Positions 26,650 to 40,611 of a DNA stretch of 64,000 bases are shown piece by piece. The DNA comes from Rhopalosiphum padi (Eukaryota > Arthropoda > Insecta > Hemiptera > Aphididae): assembly GCF_020882245.1 (NCBI RefSeq), contig NC_083599.1:53160748-53224747 (forward strand). The letters are read 5' to 3'. The notes under the pieces were generated by a model, which was not told the origin of the DNA, made no database searches, and saw only the letters and a program-made list of their open reading frames with translations. Numbering within the stretch: position 1 is the stretch's first letter; each line of letters begins with the position of its first letter. A program made the position numbers and the translations under genes.

Positions 26650-29600
26650 TATTATTTGCTTAATATAATGATCAGGGTTTTTTGAAACTAATTTTATGTT
26701 ATACTACTATTAATTGACTATCGATTACATTCTATATTCATTTCACATACATTGCATAAAACCATTATTATTATCAGAATCTTCTAGTCCATTGTTTAAT
26801 GTAGGATGTTGATACTTTCCCAAGTTGTAGGAATGTGAATCTCCGTCTCAGCATGCATCAAGTGATCTGCTGTACTACCATCTGAAAAAATGTAGTCGGT
26901 TAAATATGTATAATAGTTGTAGGATAAAATGTCACTAATACATGCCATAATTAAAACGAAAATCTTTATATTACAACTAGTACGGGAATACACTGAGCAA
27001 TTCAGAAATGGAAATAGTCAAACAAAAACTAACACACAAACTTCATTCTTATTACAACATTTGTGAAAGCAGTTTGCAGTTGAAACTAAAAATACTAATA
27101 CGAATGTAAAACTGCAAATAGATATGAAATATAAATAATATATAACAGATGATAAGATATAATAATTTTGATAAGACAAAAAAGATCGTACATATCTACT
27201 AGAATGTTTTGTTGGATTTGAATGTAAAATAAGTGTTTATAAAGAATACACTTGTACAATAACTTAAACTTGCTGTTTTTTTAATAGACTATGACATAAC
27301 CGTACCTAAAAAATAATACTGATTTGAACATAAAAATATCGAATCATTATTGAATAAAAGTACCGTAAAGCATCTAATAAAACTAGACGATTTAAATTAC
27401 AATACTTTGTATTATGCTTTAATGAAAACCTAATTATGAAAAAAACGCAGAAATAATAAAACAAGATTTTTAAAACTGAGGCATATTTTAAGAATGAAAA
27501 TTAAAAGCTCATTTTGATTACCAATACTATATTCATATTTTTAACAAATTTCAATTGATACACTACTATTAATTTACTATCAATTACATTTTATATTCAT
27601 TACAAGTACATTGCATAAAATCATTATTATTATCAGAATCTTCAAGTCCATGTTCAATGTGGGATGTTGAAACTTTCCCAAATTCAGAAAATGTTAATCA
27701 ATGTCTCAGCATGCCTTGAGTGATCTACTATTATACTGCAATCTAAAAAAAAATAGTCATATAAATATGTATAATGGTTGGAGAAATTATAATAATGATG
27801 ATTGATGAGCAAAAAAAGATAATAAAAATCTACCAGTGTTGTGTTGAATTTTAATGAAAATAAATATACTTGTACAATAACTTAAACTTGCTGATTTTTA
27901 ATATGAAAAAAATATAAATTTGTAATATTTCTATTAATAATTATGTAAAACCATGCTTCATACTGTTTATGAAGTATCAGCTTCAATGCAATACATGAAT
28001 GTTAATAATGGTAAATGAGAATCATTTTTACAATCTAGTAGTAAAGGTTTTAAGACACTAACATGAGAATTGAGTGTTTTATAATCAGCTAAAAATATGA
28101 ATTTGTAATATTTGTATAAATTATTATGTAAAAGCATGCTTCATAGTGTTTATGCAGTGTCATCTTAAATGAAATATATGAATGTTAATAATGGTAAATA
28201 AGAATCATTTTTACAATCTAGAAGTAAAGGTTTTAAGACACTAACATGAGAATTGAGTGTTTTATAAGCAGCTAAAAATATGAATTTGTAATATTTGTAT
28301 AAATTATTATGTAAAAGCATGCTTCATAGTGTTTATGCAGTGTCATCTTAAATGAAATATATGAATGTTAATAATGGTAAATAAGAATCATTTTTACAAT
28401 CTAGTAGTAAAGGTTTTAAGACACTAACATGAGAATTGAGTGTTTTATAATCAGCTAAAAATATGAATTTGTAATATTTGTATAAATTATTATGTAAAAG
28501 CATGCTTCATAGTGTTTATTCAGTGTCATCTTAAATGAAATATATGAATGTTAATAATGGTAAATAAGAATCATTTTTACAATCTAGAAGTAAAGGTTTT
28601 AAGACACTAACATGAGAATTGAGTGTTTTATAAGCAGCTAAAAATATGAATTTGTAATATTTGTATAAATTATTATGTAAAAGCATGCTTCATAGTGTTT
28701 ATGCAGTGTCATCTTAAATGAAATATATGAATGTTAATAATGGTAAATAAGAATCATTTTTACAATCTAGTAGTAAAGGTTTTAAGACACTAACATGAGA
28801 ATTGAGTGTTTTATAAGCAGCTAAAAATATGAATTTGTAATATTTGTATAAATTATTATGTAAAAGCATGCTTCATAGTGTTTATGCAGTGTCATCTTAA
28901 ATGAAATATATGAATGTTAATAATGGTAAATAAGAATCATTTTTACAATCTAGTAGTAAAGGTTTTAAGACACTAACATGAGAATTGAATGTTTTATAAG
29001 CAGCTAAAAATATGAATTTTTAATAGTTGTATAAATCATTATGTAAATCTATGTTTTATAGTGTTTATGATATATCAGCTTCAATGCAATACATGAATGT
29101 TAATGATGGTAAATAAGAAACATTTTTACAATCTAGTAGTAAAGGTTTTAAGACACTAACATGAGAATTGAGTGTTTTATAAGATGCTAAAAATATGAAT
29201 TTGTTATATTTGTATAAATTATTATGTAAAAGCATGCTTCATAGTGTTTATGCAGTGTCATCTTAAATGAAATATATGAATGTTAATAATGCTAAATAAG
29301 AATCATTTTTACAATCTAGTAGTAAAGGTTTTAAGACACTAACATGAGAATTGAATGTTTTATAAGCAGCTAAAAATATGAATTTGTTATATGTGTATAA
29401 ATTATTATGTAAAAGCATGCTTCATAGTGTTTATGCAGTGTCATCTTAAATGAAATATAAGAATGTTAATAATGGTAAATAAGAATCATTTTTACAATCT
29501 AGTAGTAAAGGTTTTAAGACACTAACATGAGAATTGAGTGTTTTATAAGCAGCTAAAAATATGAATTTGTAATATTTGTATAAATTATTATGTAAAAGCA

Positions 29601-29849
29601 TGCTTCATAGTGTTTATGCAGTGTCATCTTAAATGAAATATATGAATGTTAATAATGGTAAATAAGAATCATTTTTACAATCTAGTAGTAAAGGTTTTAA
29701 GACACTAACATGAGAATTGAATGTTTTATAAGCAGCTAAAAATATGAATTTTTAATAGTTGTATAAACCATTATGTAAAAGCATGCTTCATAGTGTTTAT
29801 GCAGTGTCATCTTAAATGAAATATATGAATGTTAATAATGGTAAATAAG
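26650..29849. repeat. Unit 11, eleven monomers, longest block
   Basis: Length is 3200 bp. The half-A frame is at 26796-26993. Half B is the shortened form of unit 10. The block shows a 366-bp duplication: TAATCAGC near 28082 and 28448, CTAGAAGTAAAGG near 28218 and 28584. The last six monomers match those of unit 10 in order. Confidence 0.9.
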
Positions 29850-31418
29850 TATTATTTGCTTAATATAATGATCAGGGTTTTTTGAAACTAATTTTATGTT
29901 ATACTACTATTAATTGACTATCGATTACATTCTATATTCATTTCACATACATTGCATAAAACCATTATTATTATCAGAATCTTCTAGTCCATTGTTTAAT
30001 GTAGGATGTTGATACTTTCCCAAGTTGTAGGAATGTGAATCTCCGTCTCAGCATGCATCAAGTGATCTGCTGTACTACCATCTGAAAAAATGTAGTCGGT
30101 TAAATATGTATAATAGTTGTAGGATAAAATGTCACTAATACATGCCATAATTAAAACGAAAATCTTTATATTACAACTAGTACGGGAATACACTGAGCAA
30201 TTCAGAAATGGAAATAGTCAAACAAAAACTAACACACAAACTTCATTCTTATTACAACATTTGTTGAAAGCAGTTTGCAGTTGAAACTTAAATACTAATA
30301 CGAATGTAAAACTGCAAATAGATATGAAATATTAATAATATATAACAGATGATAAGATATAATAATTTTGATAAGACAAAAAAGATCGTACATATATACT
30401 AGAACGTTTTGTTGGATTTGAATGTAAAATAAGTGTTTATAAAGAATACACTTGTACAATAACTTAAACTTGCTGTTTTTTTAATAGACTATGACATAAC
30501 CGTACCTCAAAAATAATACTGATTTGAACATAAAAATATCGAATCATTATTGAATAAAAGTACCGTAAAGCATCTAATAAAACTAGACGATTTAAATTAC
30601 AATACTTTGGATTATGGTTTAATGAAAACCTAATTATGAAAAAAACGCAGAAATAATAAAAAAAGATTTTTAAAACTGAGGCATATTTTAAGAATGAAAA
30701 TTAAAAGCTCATTTTGATTACCAATACTATATTCATATTTTTAACAAATTTAAATTGATACACTATTATTAATTTACTATCAATTACATTTTATATTCAT
30801 TACAACTACATTGCATAAAATCATTATTATTATCAGAATCTTCAAGTCCATGTTCAATGTGGGATGTTGAAACTTTCCCAAATTCCGAAAATGTTAATAA
30901 ATGTCTCAGCATGCCTTGGGTGATCTACTATAATACTGCCATCTAAAAAAAAAATAGTCATATAAATATGTATAATGGTTGGAGAAATTATAATAATGAT
31001 GATTGATGAGCAAAAAAAGATAATAAGAATCTACCAGAGTGTTGTGTTGAATATTAATGAAAAAAAAATGTATAAAAAAATATACTTGTACAATAACTTA
31101 AACTTGCTGATTTTTAATATGAAAAAAATATAAATTTGTAATATTTGTATTAATTATTATTTAAAACCATGCTTCATACTGTTTATGAAATATCAGCTTC
31201 AATGCAATACATGAATGTTAATAATGGTAGATAAGAATCATTTTTACAATCTAGTAGTAAAGGTTTTAAGACACTAACATGAGAATTGAGTGTTTTATAA
31301 GCAGCTAAAAATATGAATTTGTAATATTTGTATAAATTATTATGTAAAAGCATGCTTCATAGTGTTTATGCAGTGTCATCTTAAATGAAATATATGAATG
31401 TTTTTAATGGTAAATAAG
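29850..31418. repeat. Unit 12, two monomers, shortest unit
   Basis: Length is 1569 bp, the minimum in the window. The half-A frame is at 29996-30193. Only two monomers (anchors near 31161 and 31345) separate its core from the next. The first anchor is mutated (ATTTAAAACC). Half B reads GCCTTGGGTGATC, a private change. Confidence 0.9.
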
Positions 31419-33716
31419 TATTATTTGCTTAATATAATGATCAGGGTTTTTTGAAACTAATTTTATGTTATACTACTATTAATTGACTAACGATTACATT
31501 CTATATTCATTTCACATACATTGCATAAAACCATTATTATTATCAGAATCTTCTAGTCCATTGTTTAATGTAGGATGTTGATACTTTCCCAAGTTGTAGG
31601 AATGTGAATTTCCGTCTCAGCATGCATCAAGTGATCTGCTGTACTACCATCTGAAAAAATGTAGTCGGTTAAATATGTATAATAGTTGTAGGATAAAATG
31701 TCACTAATACATGCCATAATTAAAACGAAAATCTTTATATTACAACTAGTACGGGAATACACTGAGCAATTCAGAAATGGAAATAGTCAAACAAAAACTA
31801 ACACACAAACTTCATTCTTATTACAACATTTGTGAAAGCAGTTTGCAGTTGAAACTTAAATACTAATACGAATGTAAAACTGCAAATAGATATGAAATAT
31901 AAATTTATAACAGATGATAAGATATAATAATTTTGATAAGACAAAAAAGATCATACATATCTACTAGAATGTTTTGTTGGATTTCAATGTAAAATAAGTG
32001 TTTATAAAGAATACACTTGTACAATAACTTAAACTTGCTGTTTTTTTAATTAGACTATGACATAACTGTACCTCAAAAATAATACTGATTTGAACATAAA
32101 TATATCGAATCATTATTGAATAAAAGTACCGTAAAGCATCTAATAAAACTAGACGATTGAAATTACAATACTTTGGATTATGGTTTAATGAAAACCTAAT
32201 TATGAAAAAAACGCAGACATAATAAAAGAAGATTTTTAAAACTGAGGCATATTTTAAGAATGAAAATTAAAAGCTCATTTTGATTACCAATACTATATTC
32301 ATATTTTTAACAAATTTAAATTGATACACTACTATTAATTTACTATCAATTACATTTTATATTCATTACAACTACATTGCATAAAATCATTATTATTATC
32401 AGAATCTTCAAGTCCATGTTCAATGTGGGATGTTGAAACTTTCCCAAATTCCGAAAATGTTAATAAATGTCTCAGCATGCCTTGAGTGATCTACTATAAT
32501 ACTGCCATCTAAAAAAAAAATAGTCATATAAATATGTATAATGGTTGGAGAAATTATAATAATGATGATTGATGTGCAAAAAAAGATAATAAGAATCTAC
32601 CAGAGTGTTGTGTTGAATATTAATGAAAAAAAAATGTATAAAAAAATATACTTGTACAATAACTTAAACTTGCTGATTTTTAATATGAAAAAAATATAAA
32701 TTTGTAATATTTGTATTAATTATTATGTAAAACCATGCTTCATACTGTTTATGAAGTATCAGCTTCAATGCAATACATGAATGTTAATAATGGTAAATAA
32801 GAATCATTTTTACAATCTAGTAGTAAAGGTTTTAAGACACTAACATGAGAATTGAATGTTTTATAAGCAGCTAAAAATATGAATTTGTAATATTTGTATA
32901 AATTATTATGTAAAAGCATGCTTCATAGTGTTTATGCAGTGTCATCTTAAATGAAATATATGAATGTTAATAATGGTAAATAAGAATCATTTTTACAATC
33001 TAGTAGTAAAGGTTTTAAGACACTAACATGAGAATTGAATGTTTTATAAGCAGCTAAAAATATGAATTTTTAATAGTTGTATAAATCATTATGTAAAACT
33101 ATGTTTTATAGTGTTTATGATGTATCAGCTTCAATGCAATACATGAATGTTAATGATGGTAAATAAGAAACATTTTTACAATCTAGTAGTAAAGGTTTTA
33201 AGACACTAACATGAGAAGTGAGTGTTTTATAAGATGCTAAAAATATGAATTTGTTATATTTGTATAAATTATTATGTAAAAGCATGCTTCATAGTGTTTA
33301 TGCAGTGTCATCTTAAATGAAATATCTGAATGTTAATAATGGTAAATAAGAATCATTTTGACAATCTAGTAGTAAAGGTTTTAAGACACTAACATGAGAA
33401 TTGAGTGTTTTATAAGATGCTAAAAATATGAATTTGTTATATTTGTATAAATTATTATGTAAAAGCATGCTTCATAGTGTTTATGCAGTGTCATCTTAAA
33501 TGAAATATATGAATGTTAATAATGGTAAATAAGAATCATTTTTACAATCTAGTAGTAAAGGTTTTAAGACACTAACATGAGAATTGAATGTTTTATAAGC
33601 AGCTAAAAATATGAATTTGTTTTATGTGTATAAATTATTATGTAAAAGCATGCTTCATAAAGTTTATGCAGTGTCATCTTAAATGAAATATATGAATGTT
33701 TTTAATGGTAAATAAG
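31419..33716. repeat. Unit 13, six monomers
   Basis: Length is 2298 bp. The half-A frame is at 31565-31762. Private variants AAATTTATAACAG, TTAATTAGACTATG, GACGATTGAAATT, ATAAAAGAAG and GTTTTATGTG all recur in unit 15, two units downstream. Confidence 0.9.
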
Positions 33717-36196
33717 TATTATTTGCTTAATATAATGATCAGGGTTTTTTGAAACTAATTTTATGTTATACTACTATTAATTGACTATCGATTACATTCT
33801 ATATTCATTTCACATACATTGCATAAAACCATTATTATTATCAGAATCTTCTAGTCCATTGTTTAATGTAGGATGTTGATACTTTCCCAAGTTGTAGGAA
33901 TGTGAATTTCCGTCTCAGCATGCATCAAGTGATCTGCTGTACTACCATCTGAAAAAATGTAGTCGGTTAAATATGTATAATAGTTGTAGGATAAAATGTC
34001 ACTAATACATGCCATAATTAAAACGAAAATCTTTATATTACAACTAGTACGGGAATACACTGAGCAATTCAGAAATGGAAATAGTCAAACAAAAACTAAC
34101 ACACAAACTTCATTCTTATTACAACATTTGTAAAAGCAGTTTGCAGTTGAAACTTAAATACTAATACGAATGTAAAACTGCAAATAGATATGAAATATAA
34201 ATATATAACAAATGATAAGATATAATAATTTTGATAAGACAAAAAAGATCGTACATATCTACTAGAATGTTTTGTTGGATTTGAATGTAAAATAAGTGTT
34301 TATAAAGAATACACTTGTACAATAACTTAAACTTGCTGTTTTTTAAATAGACTATGACATAACTGTACCTCAAAAATAATACTGATTTGAACATAAATAT
34401 ATCGAATCATTATTGAATAAAAGTACCGTAAAGCATCTAATAAAACTAGACGATTTAAATTACAATACTTTGGATTATGGTTTAATGAAAACCTAATTAT
34501 GAAAAAAACGCAGACATAATAAAAGAAGATTTTTAAAACTGAGGCATATTTTAAGAATGAAAATTAAAAGCTCATTTTGATTACCAATACTATATTCATA
34601 TTTTTAACAAATTTAAATTGATACACTACTATTAATTTACTATCAATTACATTTTATATTCATTACAACTACATTGCATAAAATCATTATTATTATCAGA
34701 ATCTTCAAGTCCATGTTCAATGTGGGATGTTGAAACTTTCCCAAATTCCGAAAATGTTAATAAATGTCTCAGCATGCCTTGAGTGATCTACTATAATACT
34801 GCCATCTAAAAAAAAAATAGTCATATAAATATGTATAATGGTTGGAGAAATTATAATAATGATGATTGATGTGCAAAAAAAGATAATAAGAATCTACCAG
34901 AGTGTTGTGTTGAATATTAATGAAAAAAAAATGAATAAAAAAATATACTTGTACAATAACTTAAACTTGCTGATTTTTAATATGAAAAAAATATAAATTT
35001 GTAATATTTGTATTAATTATTATGTAAAACCATGCTTCATACTGTTTATGAAGTATCAGCTTCAATGCAATACATGAATGTTAATAATGGTAAATAAGAA
35101 TCATTTTTACAATCTAGTAGTAAAGGTTTTAAGACACTAACATGAGAATTGAATGTTTTATAAGCAGCTAAAAATATGAATTTGTAATATTTGTATAAAT
35201 TATTATGTAAAAGCATGCTTCATAGTGTTTATGCAGTGTCATCTTAAATGAAATATATGAATGTTAATAATGGTAAATAAGAATCATTTTTACAATCTAG
35301 TAGTAAAGGTTTTAAGACACTAACATGAGAATTGAATGTTTTATAAGCAGCTAAAAATATGAATTTTTAATAGTTGTATAAATCATTATGTAAAACTATG
35401 TTTTATAGTGTTTATGATGTATCAGCTTCAATGCAATACATGAATGTTAATGATGGTAAATAAGAAACATTTTTACAATCTAGTAGTAAAGGTTTTAAGA
35501 CACTAACATGAGAAGTGAGTGTTTTATAAGATGCTAAAAATATGAATTTGTTATATTTGTATAAATTATTATGTAAAAGCATGCTTCATAGTGTTTATGC
35601 AGTGTCATCATAAATGAAATATATGAATGTTAATAATGGTAAATAAGAATCATTTTGACAATCTAGTAGTAAAGGTTTAAAGACACTAACATGAGAATTG
35701 AGTGTTTTATAAGATGCTAAAAATATGAATTTGTTATATTTGTATAAATTATTATGTAAAAGCATGCTTCATAGTGTTTATGCAGTGTCATCTTAAATGA
35801 AATATATGAATGTTAATAATGGTAAATAAGAATCATTTTGACAATCTAGTAGTAAAGGTTTTAAGACACTAACATGAGAATTGAGTGTTTTATAAGATGC
35901 TAAAAATATGAATTTGTTATATTTGTATAAATTATTATGTAAAAGCATGCTTCATACTGTGTATGAAGTATCAGCTTCAATGCAATACATGAATGTTAAT
36001 AATGGTAAATAAGAATCATTTTTACAATCTAGTAGTAAAGGTTTTAAGACACTAACATGAGAATTGAATGTTTTATAAGCAGCTAAAAATATGAATTTGT
36101 TATATGTGTATAAATTATTATGTAAAAGCATGCTTCATAGTGTTTATGCAGTGTCATCTTAAATGAAATATATGAATGTTTTTAATTGTAAATAAG
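33717..36196. repeat. Unit 14, seven monomers
   Basis: Length is 2480 bp. The half-A frame is at 33863-34060. It shares ATAAAAGAAG and GATGTGCAAAA with units 13 and 15 but lacks their other markers. A 77-codon minus-strand frame at 34161-34394 arises from a few local changes (TAACAAATGATAAG, TTTTTTAAATAG) and has no counterpart in other units. Confidence 0.9.
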
Positions 36197-38495
36197 TATT
36201 ATTTGCTTAATATAATGAAAAGGGTTTTTTTGAAACTAATTTTATGTTATACTACTATTAATTGACTATCGATTACATTCTATATTCATTTCACATACAT
36301 TGCATAAAACCATTATTATTATCAGAATCTTCTAGTCCATTGTTTAATGTAGGATGTTGATACTTTCCCAAGTTTTAGAAATGTGAATTTCCGTCTCAGC
36401 ATGCATCAAGTGATCTGCTGTACTACCATCTGAAAAAATGTAGTCGGTTAAATATGTATAATAGTTGTAGGATAAAATGTCACTAATACATGCCATAATT
36501 AAAACGAAAATCTTTATATTACAACTAGTACGGGAATACACTGAGCAATTCAGAAATGGAAATAGTCAAACAAAAACTAACACACAAACTTCATTCTTAT
36601 TACAACATTTGTGAAAGCAGTTTGCAGTTGAAACTTAAATACTAATACGAATGTAAAACTGCAAATAGATATGAAATATAAATTTATAACAGATGATAAG
36701 ATATAATAATTTTGATAAGACAAAAAAGATCATACATATCTACTAGAATGTTTTGTTGGATTTCAATGTAAAATAAGTGTTTATAAAGAATACACTTGTA
36801 CAATAACTTAAACTTGCTGTTTTTTTAATTAGACTATGACATAACTGTACCTCAAAAATAATACTGATTTGAACATAAATATATCGAATCATTATTGAAT
36901 AAAAGTACCGTAAAGCATCTAATAAAACTAGACGATTGAAATTACAATACTTTGGATTATGGTTTAATGAAAACCTAATTATGAAAAAAACGCAGACATA
37001 ATAAAAGAAGATTTTTAAAACTGAGGCATATTTTAAGAATGAAAATTAAAAGCTCATTTTGATTACCAATACTATATTCATATTTTTAACAAATTTAAAT
37101 TGATACACTACTATTAATTTACTATCAATTACATTTTATATTCATTACAACTACATTGCATAAAATCATTATTATTATCAGAATCTTCAAGTCCATGTTC
37201 AATGTGGGATGTTGAAACTTTCCCAAATTCCGAAAATGTTAATAAATGTCTCAGCATGCCTTGAGTGATCTACTATAATACTGCCATCTAAAAAAAAAAT
37301 AGTCATATAAATATGTATAATGGTTGGAGAAATTATAATAATGATGATTGATGTGCAAAAAAAGATAATAAGAATCTACCAGAGTGTTGTGTTGAATATT
37401 AATGAAAAAAAAATGTATAAAAAAATATACTTGTACAATAACTTAAACTTGCTGATTTTTAATATGAAAAAAATATAAATTTGTAATATTTGTATTAATT
37501 ATTATGTAAAACCATGCTTCATACTGTTTATGAAGTATCAGCTTCAATGCAATACATGAATGTTAATAATGGTAAATAAGAATCATTTTTACAATCTAGT
37601 AGTAAAGGTTTTAAGACACTAACATGAGAATTGAATGTTTTATAAGCAGCTAAAAATATGAATTTGTAATATTTGTATAAATTATTATGTAAAAGCATGC
37701 TTCATAGTGTTTATGCAGTGTCATCTTAAATGAAATATATGAATGTTAATAATGGTAAATAAGAATCATTTTTACAATCTAGTAGTAAAGGTTTTAAGAC
37801 ACTAACATGAGAATTGAATGTTTTATAAGCAGCTAAAAATATGAATTTTTAATAGTTGTATAAATCATTATGTAAAACTATGTTTTATAGTGTTTATGAT
37901 GTATCAGCTTCAATGCAATACATGAATGTTAATGATGGTAAATAAGAAACATTTTTACAATCTAGTAGTAAAGGTTTTAAGACACTAACATGAGAAGTGA
38001 GTGTTTTATAAGATGCTAAAAATATGAATTTGTTATATTTGTATAAATTATTATGTAAAAGCATGCTTCATAGTGTTTATGCAGTGTCATCTTAAATGAA
38101 ATATCTGAATGTTAATAATGGTAAATAAGAATCATTTTGACAATCTAGTAGTAAAGGTTTTAAGACACTAACATGAGAATTGAGTGTTTTATAAGATGCT
38201 AAAAATATGAATTTGTTATATTTGTATAAATTATTATGTAAAAGCATGCTTCATAGTGTTTATGCAGTGTCATCTTAAATGAAATATATGAATGTTAATA
38301 ATGGTAAATAAGAATCATTTTTACAATCTAGTAGTAAAGGTTTTAAGACACTAACATGAGAATTGAATGTTTTATAAGCAGCTAAAAATATGAATTTGTT
38401 TTATGTGTATAAATTATTATGTAAAAGCATGCTTCATAAAGTTTATGCAGTGTCATCTTAAATGAAATATATGAATGTTTTTAATGGTAAATAAG
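36197..38495. repeat. Unit 15, six monomers, twin of unit 13
   Basis: Length is 2299 bp. The half-A frame is at 36344-36541, with IPTT changed to ISKT. The core begins with a mutated AATGAAAAGGG and one extra T. From about 36640 onward it carries the same private variant set as unit 13, 4779 bp upstream. Confidence 0.9.
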
Positions 38496-40611
38496 TATTA
38501 TTTGCTTAATATAATGATCAGGGTTTTTTGAAACTAATTTTATGTTATACTACTATTAATTGACTATCGATTACATTCTATATTCATTTCACATACATTG
38601 CATAAAACCATTATTATTATCAGAATCTTCTAGTCCATTGTTTAATGTAGGATGTTGATACTTTCCCAAGTTGTAGGAATGTGAATTTCCGTCTCAGCAT
38701 GCATCAAGTGATCTGCTGTACTACCATCTGAAAAAATGTAGTCGGTTAAATATGTATAATAGTTGTAGGATAAAATGTCACTAATACATGCCATAATTAA
38801 AACGAAAATCTTTATATTACAACTAGTACGGGAATACACTGAGCCATTCTAGAAATGGAAATAGTCAAACAAAAACTAACACACAAACTTCATTTTTATT
38901 ACAACATTTGTGAAAGCAGTTTGCAGTTGAAACTTAAATACTAATACGAATGTAAAACTGCAAATAGATATGAAATATAAATATATAACAGATGATAAGA
39001 TATAATAATTTTGATAAGACAAAAAAGATCGTACATATCTACTAGAATGTTTTGTTGGATTTGAATGTAAAATAAGTGTTTATAAAGAATACACTTGTAC
39101 AATAACTTAAACTTGCTGTTTTTTTAATAGACTATGACATAACTGTACCTCAAAAATAATACTGATTTGAACATAAATATATCGAATCATTATTGAATAA
39201 AAGTACCGTAAAGCATCTAATAAAACTAGACGATTTAAATTACAATACTTTGGATTATGGTTTAATGAAAACCTAATTATGAAAAAAACGCAGAAATAAT
39301 AAAAAAAGATTTTTAAAACTGAGGCATATTTTAAGAATGAAAATTAAAAGCTCATTTTGATTACCAATACTATATTCATATTTTTAACAAATTTCAATTG
39401 ATACACTACTATTAATTTACTATCAATTAAATTTTATATTCATTACAAGTACATTGCATAAAATCATTATTATTATCAGAATCTTCAAGTCCATGTTCAA
39501 TGTGGGATGTTGAAACTTTCCCAAATTCCGAAAATGTTAATAAATGTCTCAGCATGCCTTGAGTGATCTACTATAATACTGCCATCTAAAAAAAAAATAG
39601 TCATATAAAAATGTATAATGGTTGGAGAAATTATAATAATGATGATTGATGAGCAAAAAAAGATAATAAAAATCTACCAGAGTGTTGTGTTGAATATTAA
39701 TGAAAAAAAAATGTATAAAAAAAATATACTTGTACAATAACTTAAACTTGCTGATTTTTAATATGAAAAAAATATAAATTTGTAATATTTGTATTAATTA
39801 TTATGTAAAACCATGCTTCATACTGTTTATGAAGTATCAGCTTCAATGCAATACATGAATGTTAATAATGGTAAATAAGAATCATTTTTACAATCTAGTA
39901 GTAAAGGTTTTAAGACACTAACATGAGAATTGAATGTTTTATAAGCAGCTAAAAATATGAATTTTTAATAGTTGTATAAATCATTATGTAAAACTATGTT
40001 TTATAGTGTTTATGATGTATCAGCTTCAATGCAATACATGAATGTTAATGATGGTAAATAAGAAACATTTTTACAATCTAGTAGTAAAGGTTTTAAGACA
40101 CTAACATGAGAATTGAGTGTTTTATAAGATGCTAAAAATATGAATTTGGTATATTTGTATAAATAATTATGTAAAAGCATGCTTCATAGTGTTTATGCAG
40201 TGTCATCTTAAATGAAATATCTGAATGTTAATAATAGTAAATAAGAATCATTTTGACAATCTAGTAGTAAAGGTTTTAAGACACTAACATGAGAATTGAG
40301 TGTTTTATAAGATGCTAAAAATATGAATTTGTTATATTTGTATAAATTATTATGTAAAAGCATGCTTCATACTGTTTATGAAGTATCAGCTTCAATGCAA
40401 TACATGAATGTTAATAATGGTAAATAAGAATCATTTTTACAATCTAGTAGTAAAGGTTTTAAGACACTAACATGAGAATTGAATGTTTTATAAGCAGCTA
40501 AAAATATGAATTTGTTATATGTGTATAAATTATTATGTAAAAGCATGCTTCATAGTGTTTATGCAGTGTCATCTTAAATGAAATATATGAATGTTTTTAA
40601 TGGTAAATAAG
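38496..40611. repeat. Unit 16, five monomers
   Basis: Length is 2116 bp. The half-A frame is at 38642-38839. Private changes are GAGCCATTCTAG just right of it and AATTAAATTTT in half B. ACAAGTACATTGC in half B is shared with units 10, 11, 18 and 19. Confidence 0.9.

Noticed and set aside
34161..34394. 77-codon minus-strand frame in unit 14
   Set aside because: It is unique to one unit, created by a few substitutions, and has a low-complexity Phe/Tyr/Ile/Leu-rich composition expected of AT-rich DNA.
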